Assembly (NCBI GenBank): GCA_003223245.1
Contig: QHYI01000137.1
Span: forward strand, 1-34,993
Origin: Acidobacteriota bacterium
GTDB lineage: Bacteria > Acidobacteriota > Terriglobia > Acidiferrales > UBA7541
Direction: 5' to 3'
DNA: 34,993 bases
Shown: one piece after another, positions 32,656 to 34,993 of the stretch
Layout of the letters: the number at the start of each line of letters is the position of its first letter
How positions within the stretch are numbered: the stretch's first letter is position 1
Position numbers and translations under genes: made by a program
Notes under the pieces: generated by a model
Databases searched by the model: none
What the model was told of the DNA's origin: nothing
The model's input: the letters and a program-made list of their open reading frames with translations, nothing else

Positions 32656-32680
32656 TTTTAGGTATAGTGAATTCCTAAAA
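32656..32680. promoter_or_regulatory. Palindrome upstream of the sialidase-like gene
   Basis: TTTTAGG (32656-32662), an 11-base spacer, CCTAAAA (32674-32680): perfect 7-base arms. The minus strand of the spacer contains CACTATAC, the same string as in the palindrome at 17604-17624. It could be an operator over a -10 element, although the distance to the ATG at 32497 is long. Confidence 0.35.
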
Positions 32681-32779
32681 CGGCGTCTATAGAGGGCAAC
32701 ACCTGAATTGAGGCACCGAAACGACGGAAAGCGGTATTCGACAACGGGAAGTTCGCAGGCAGGATGGGAACGAACCAGG

Positions 32780-33100
32780 GCCTAATCACCTCGAGAAAAC
32801 ATGACCAGGGTACGCGGCACAGGCAATGCGAGGTTGGCGAATTCCGACAACGGGACCCGGATCGCGAACGAGCTGCTGCGGAGCGTAGAATGCCAGTGCC
32901 AATGCCAGAGCGGGAAAGTGAATGCGCCGTACAGACCGTTGCACTTTACTGGCAGGGTGGGCAGCCGCACTGCATCAATCAACTGGAAAATCGCGGCGTT
33001 GGCGCCAATGCCGAGGGCTGAGGATCGCGACCAGCGCTAATGCCGGCGATTTCGCCAGCATCCGCAGCCCGTAACGGATGTCCTGAACCAGCGAGTTCAT
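32780..33100 (-). pseudogene. N-terminal relic of an ADOP-type permease
   Basis: On the minus strand an ATG at 33100 begins MNSLVQDIRYGLRMLAKSPA then LALVAIL, the ADOP N-terminal signature. A frameshift follows within CTCAGCCCTCGGC, and the other frame continues ALGIGANAAIFQLIDAVRLPTLPV, again exact ADOP sequence. After about 60 residues family similarity fades into a tail with short repeats (TGCCAG/TGCCAA units near 32891-32908). All later domains are absent. A ribosome-binding-like GGGCGCGCG precedes the ATG. Confidence 0.8.
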
Positions 33101-33539
33101 CGCGCGCCCTCTTGACCGGTGACCAGTGATCTGTGGCCAGCAGGCAACCGCACCTCTAAACCACGTAGACCGCGGCGATTCGTTATTCGCTACCAGCGAA
33201 CCTCATAGCTGGTCAGGCGTGCGCGGTGCGCAAAATCGGCTGCTTTTCGGTGAGACAACAGATTCTAAAAGGCTCCTAATTGCCTAATTGACATCATAAG
33301 CTATGCAGGTCGATAGGACTAAGTTTCCTCGCTGGATGCAGTATTTTATCGCCGGATAGGCCGTTTCCGAGACAGTCGACACACTTGATAAGGGAGTAGC
33401 AGGAAGTGACCTCGTTGTACTTATCGTGTTGTGCGCCGGAAGCTCAGGGGCGTCTCTCACTCGATATCCAGGCCGAACACAGCATGGAAGACCCATCTCC
33501 CTGCCGGAAGTCTGAGCAGGAACTGACAAGGCTTGATAT
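33101..33539. other. Gene-free stretch
   Basis: I see no natural reading frame, RNA gene, repeat or clear terminator here; the sequence may be the decayed upstream of the ADOP relic and the 3' flank of the toxin gene. Confidence 0.45.
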
Positions 33540-33989
33540 TCAGGGAACACCTTTTGAAAGCTCGAGAACTGAGAATCCAACTGACTCTGCGGCCTTGGCC
33601 AATCGCTGGTCTCCGCAGATAAAGCTCCTCCTGGATGGGCGCTGTTCGCACCAGATTAAGGACGCGGCAAGTTGCAGGCTATCGGCTGCCCGCAAGGAAT
33701 GCTTATCTAGCAACTGCGTCGCCAAATCACGAACCTGATCGTTAGGAAGAATCTCCCTCCACCCACGGTTCAGCAAACGCAGGCGGGCCACCGCACCTTG
33801 TTTGTCGAGATCGGTTATTTCATTATCGCGATGGAGGCGGCAAATTGCACTGTGCACTTCTACGAGGCTTCCCCACCAAACTGCGGGCGCAAATCTCCTC
33901 AGATGGGACTGAGCCTGACGACTTGTGGCTTCGTGAACACACAAGGGAACTAGCGCGCTGGCATCCCAAAACGCGGTCGTTTTCTTCAC
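33540..33989 (-). CDS. vapC: VapC-type PIN-domain ribonuclease toxin
   Basis: A 149-residue PIN-domain protein. The acidic catalytic residues are in place: WDASALV (Asp9), VEVHSA (Glu44), RAADSLQLAA (Asp103) and CGDQRL (Asp127). PIN toxins cleave RNA, often tRNA or rRNA, using Mg ions held by these residues. The gene overlaps the upstream antitoxin gene by 4 bases (33986-33989), so translation is coupled, and it is inhibited by that antitoxin in the standard model. Length is normal for the family. The specific RNA target is unknown. Confidence 0.92.
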   Translation of the reverse strand: MKKTTAFWDASALVPLCVHEATSRQAQSHLRRFAPAVWWGSLVEVHSAICRLHRDNEITDLDKQGAVARLRLLNRGWREILPNDQVRDLATQLLDKHSLRAADSLQLAASLIWCEQRPSRRSFICGDQRLAKAAESVGFSVLELSKGVP

Positions 33990-34276
33990 CGTTCTTCTTC
34001 TCTGTCGGCGAGAACGGCTTGAATCGCCTTGTTCCCTGCAACGCTTCCCGTTGGAATCTTCAAGAGCTCCTTTACATCGAGTCGCATCTTGGGGAGACGC
34101 AGTTTCCCTGCCGCAACCAGCACGAGTTCCTGATCATCCGCACCTTCGGCCGTAAACGGAACTAGTTTGGCCACCGGGAGATTACGGTCTCGGATGACCA
34201 CTTCTTCGCCTCCTTTCGCGAAGGTAAGGTACTTGCTCAGCCGGTTCTTCAGTTCCGCCACATTCACGCTGCGCAT
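33986..34276 (-). CDS. vapB: Phd/YefM-type antitoxin of the VapBC pair
   Basis: A 96-residue antitoxin. The N-terminal Phd/YefM DNA-binding part is seen in MRSVNVAELKNRLSKYLTFAKGGEEVVIRDRNLPVAKLVPF, and the C-terminal part (residues about 55-96) should wrap the toxin. The ATG at 34276 follows AAGGAAGGAATTGCCAA. It precedes and overlaps the PIN toxin gene. The antitoxin probably represses its own operon by binding the palindrome at 34294-34310, which lies across the promoter's -10 box. Confidence 0.9.
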   Translation of the reverse strand: MRSVNVAELKNRLSKYLTFAKGGEEVVIRDRNLPVAKLVPFTAEGADDQELVLVAAGKLRLPKMRLDVKELLKIPTGSVAGNKAIQAVLADREEER

Positions 34277-34293
34277 TTGGCAATTCCTTCCTT

Positions 34294-34310
34294 ATGGCTA
34301 TTATAGCCAT
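34294..34310 (-). promoter_or_regulatory. VapBC promoter -10 inside a perfect palindromic operator
   Basis: ATGGCTA-TTA-TAGCCAT is a perfect palindrome with 7-base arms, 18 bases upstream of the antitoxin ATG. Read on the minus strand it contains the consensus -10 TATAAT (34305-34300). A TTCCAA (minus strand) sits about 18 bases further upstream as a weak -35. Binding of the antitoxin or toxin-antitoxin complex here would block the promoter, the usual autoregulation. Confidence 0.6.
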
Positions 34311-34683
34311 GAATGGAGCCGAATTGGAAGAGCCCAATAGTGGGCAAAATGGCGCGGGAAATAGCTAACGGTCATCACGCACATGGAGCAAGGCTTTGAT
34401 TTCCTCGGACAGAACGTGCCTGACGCCCGCAATGTGGACACGCTTGGCGCAAGAGCCTGGCGATGGTACGGGCAGACGGTGACAGCCTGGAGGAGGGCCC
34501 ACAGTAGCGCCTCATAGATCGGGCCAAGCGTAGAAACACCTCTCGCACCACGCCCGGCAACGACGAAGCAACGAATGGCCGCAGAGAACCCAGCGCCATG
34601 CGAGTAGCGTCAGGCAGGACAGATCGCGCCGGGCAGCAACCCTACTATGCCGTTGAGTCCGTGGTAGATTTATGGGGAATCCT
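34311..34683. other. Gap between toxin-antitoxin promoter and DUF1186 gene
   Basis: Contains the minus-strand promoter of the toxin-antitoxin pair at its left edge and the plus-strand start of the last gene at its right. A 74-codon minus-strand frame with CPHCGRQ is probably a chance frame. Nothing else seen. Confidence 0.4.
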
Positions 34684-34993
34684 ATGGAAGTTCAAGAAAT
34701 CCTCTCGCACCTTGAGCGGAACGAGGGCCACTTTGCCAGGTCCGCCGTTCGGGAAGCGGTCGCTCATCGCGACGAGATCATCCCTCCGCTTCTAGCGGTT
34801 CTTGAGTCTGCGGCCCGGGACCCTCAATCATTCGCACGCGATCCGAACCGCATGATTCACCTCTATGCCATGTATCTGCTGGCCCAGTTTCGCGAAACAC
34901 GGGCTTACCCCCTCCTGGTTCAAATGTTCTCCGCTCCTGGCGAGTTGCCTCTCGACTTGGCAGGCGACACCGTGACCGAAGGCTTGGACAGCA
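34684..34993 (+). CDS. DUF1186 domain protein (5' part, cut by window end)
   Basis: The first 103 codons of a gene running off the window. MEVQEILSHLERNEGHFARSAV and REAVAHRDEIIPPLLAVLES are the typical opening of DUF1186 proteins (helical, HEAT-like repeats), continuing with MIHLYAMYLLAQFRETRAYPLLVQMFS and ELPLDLAGDTVTEGLDS in full agreement. Many full-length members end in a SEC-C zinc motif, which would lie beyond the window. The ATG at 34684 follows GGGGAATCCT; an in-frame ATG at 34672 is possible. The function of the family is not established. Confidence 0.75.
   Translation, partial: MEVQEILSHLERNEGHFARSAVREAVAHRDEIIPPLLAVLESAARDPQSFARDPNRMIHLYAMYLLAQFRETRAYPLLVQMFSAPGELPLDLAGDTVTEGLDS

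Noticed and set aside
34375-34599. 74-codon minus-strand frame with a CPHCGRQ motif
   Set aside because: A single CxxC in an arginine-rich frame is not enough to support a zinc-finger gene.

Overview
The window looks like a chromosomal segment of an Acidobacteriota bacterium (soil Terriglobia/Solibacter-like). This is inferred from gene families rather than from any phylogenetic marker: an intact acidobacterial-type duplicated orphan permease (ADOP) plus relics of at least three more, an Oar-like TonB-dependent receptor with an N-terminal carboxypeptidase-like domain, a C-terminal scrap of a TIGR03435 protein, and many Tat or Sec exported carbohydrate enzymes. No rRNA, tRNA or CRISPR array was seen.

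Layout. 1-5.7 kb: SRPBCC relic, VOC/glyoxalase-fold protein, ADOP permease, an alpha/beta hydrolase whose catalytic histidine has been lost by a one-base frameshift, and a small exported protein of unknown function. 6.2-15.8 kb: a polysaccharide-utilisation locus. An alginate-lyase-family enzyme (+) converges on a minus-strand series made of TonB receptor, GH29 alpha-L-fucosidase and GH97 glycosidase. A divergent IclR-type regulator sits at its head, with inverted and direct repeats in the shared promoter region. 15.8-19 kb: an orphan reading frame, a PAF-acetylhydrolase-like lipase/esterase, a small carboxypeptidase-regulatory-like exported protein and a TadA-like nucleoside deaminase.

19.3-23.2 kb: a decayed patch. 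An ADOP C-terminal relic abuts a PaaI-thioesterase relic, followed by GGGGACGCA repeats. Then come an intact two-gene unit (zinc-dependent sugar/alcohol dehydrogenase plus a second GH29 fucosidase) and another ADOP relic. The two GH29 genes, the dehydrogenase and the TonB receptor suggest import and oxidation of fucose-containing glycans. 23.4-27.8 kb: an ECF sigma/anti-sigma pair with a 4-base overlap, an exported protein, and a PEGA-domain protein translationally coupled to a second exported protein.

28.3-30.2 kb: a tandem duplication of a two-part module, a minus-strand zinc-ribbon reading frame followed by a plus-strand PilZ domain gene, then a TIGR03435 relic and a DUF6431-like transposon-associated zinc-finger relic. 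30.8-33.1 kb: an exported Asp-box beta-propeller (sialidase-like) and an ADOP N-terminal relic. 33.5-35 kb: a VapBC toxin-antitoxin pair whose promoter carries a perfect palindrome over the -10 box, then the start of a DUF1186 protein cut by the window edge.

I did not find a clear new multi-gene defence or biosynthetic system. The most informative observations are the frameshift that removes the hydrolase histidine, the duplicated zinc-ribbon/PilZ module, the group of ADOP relics, and several perfect operator-like palindromes upstream of genes.
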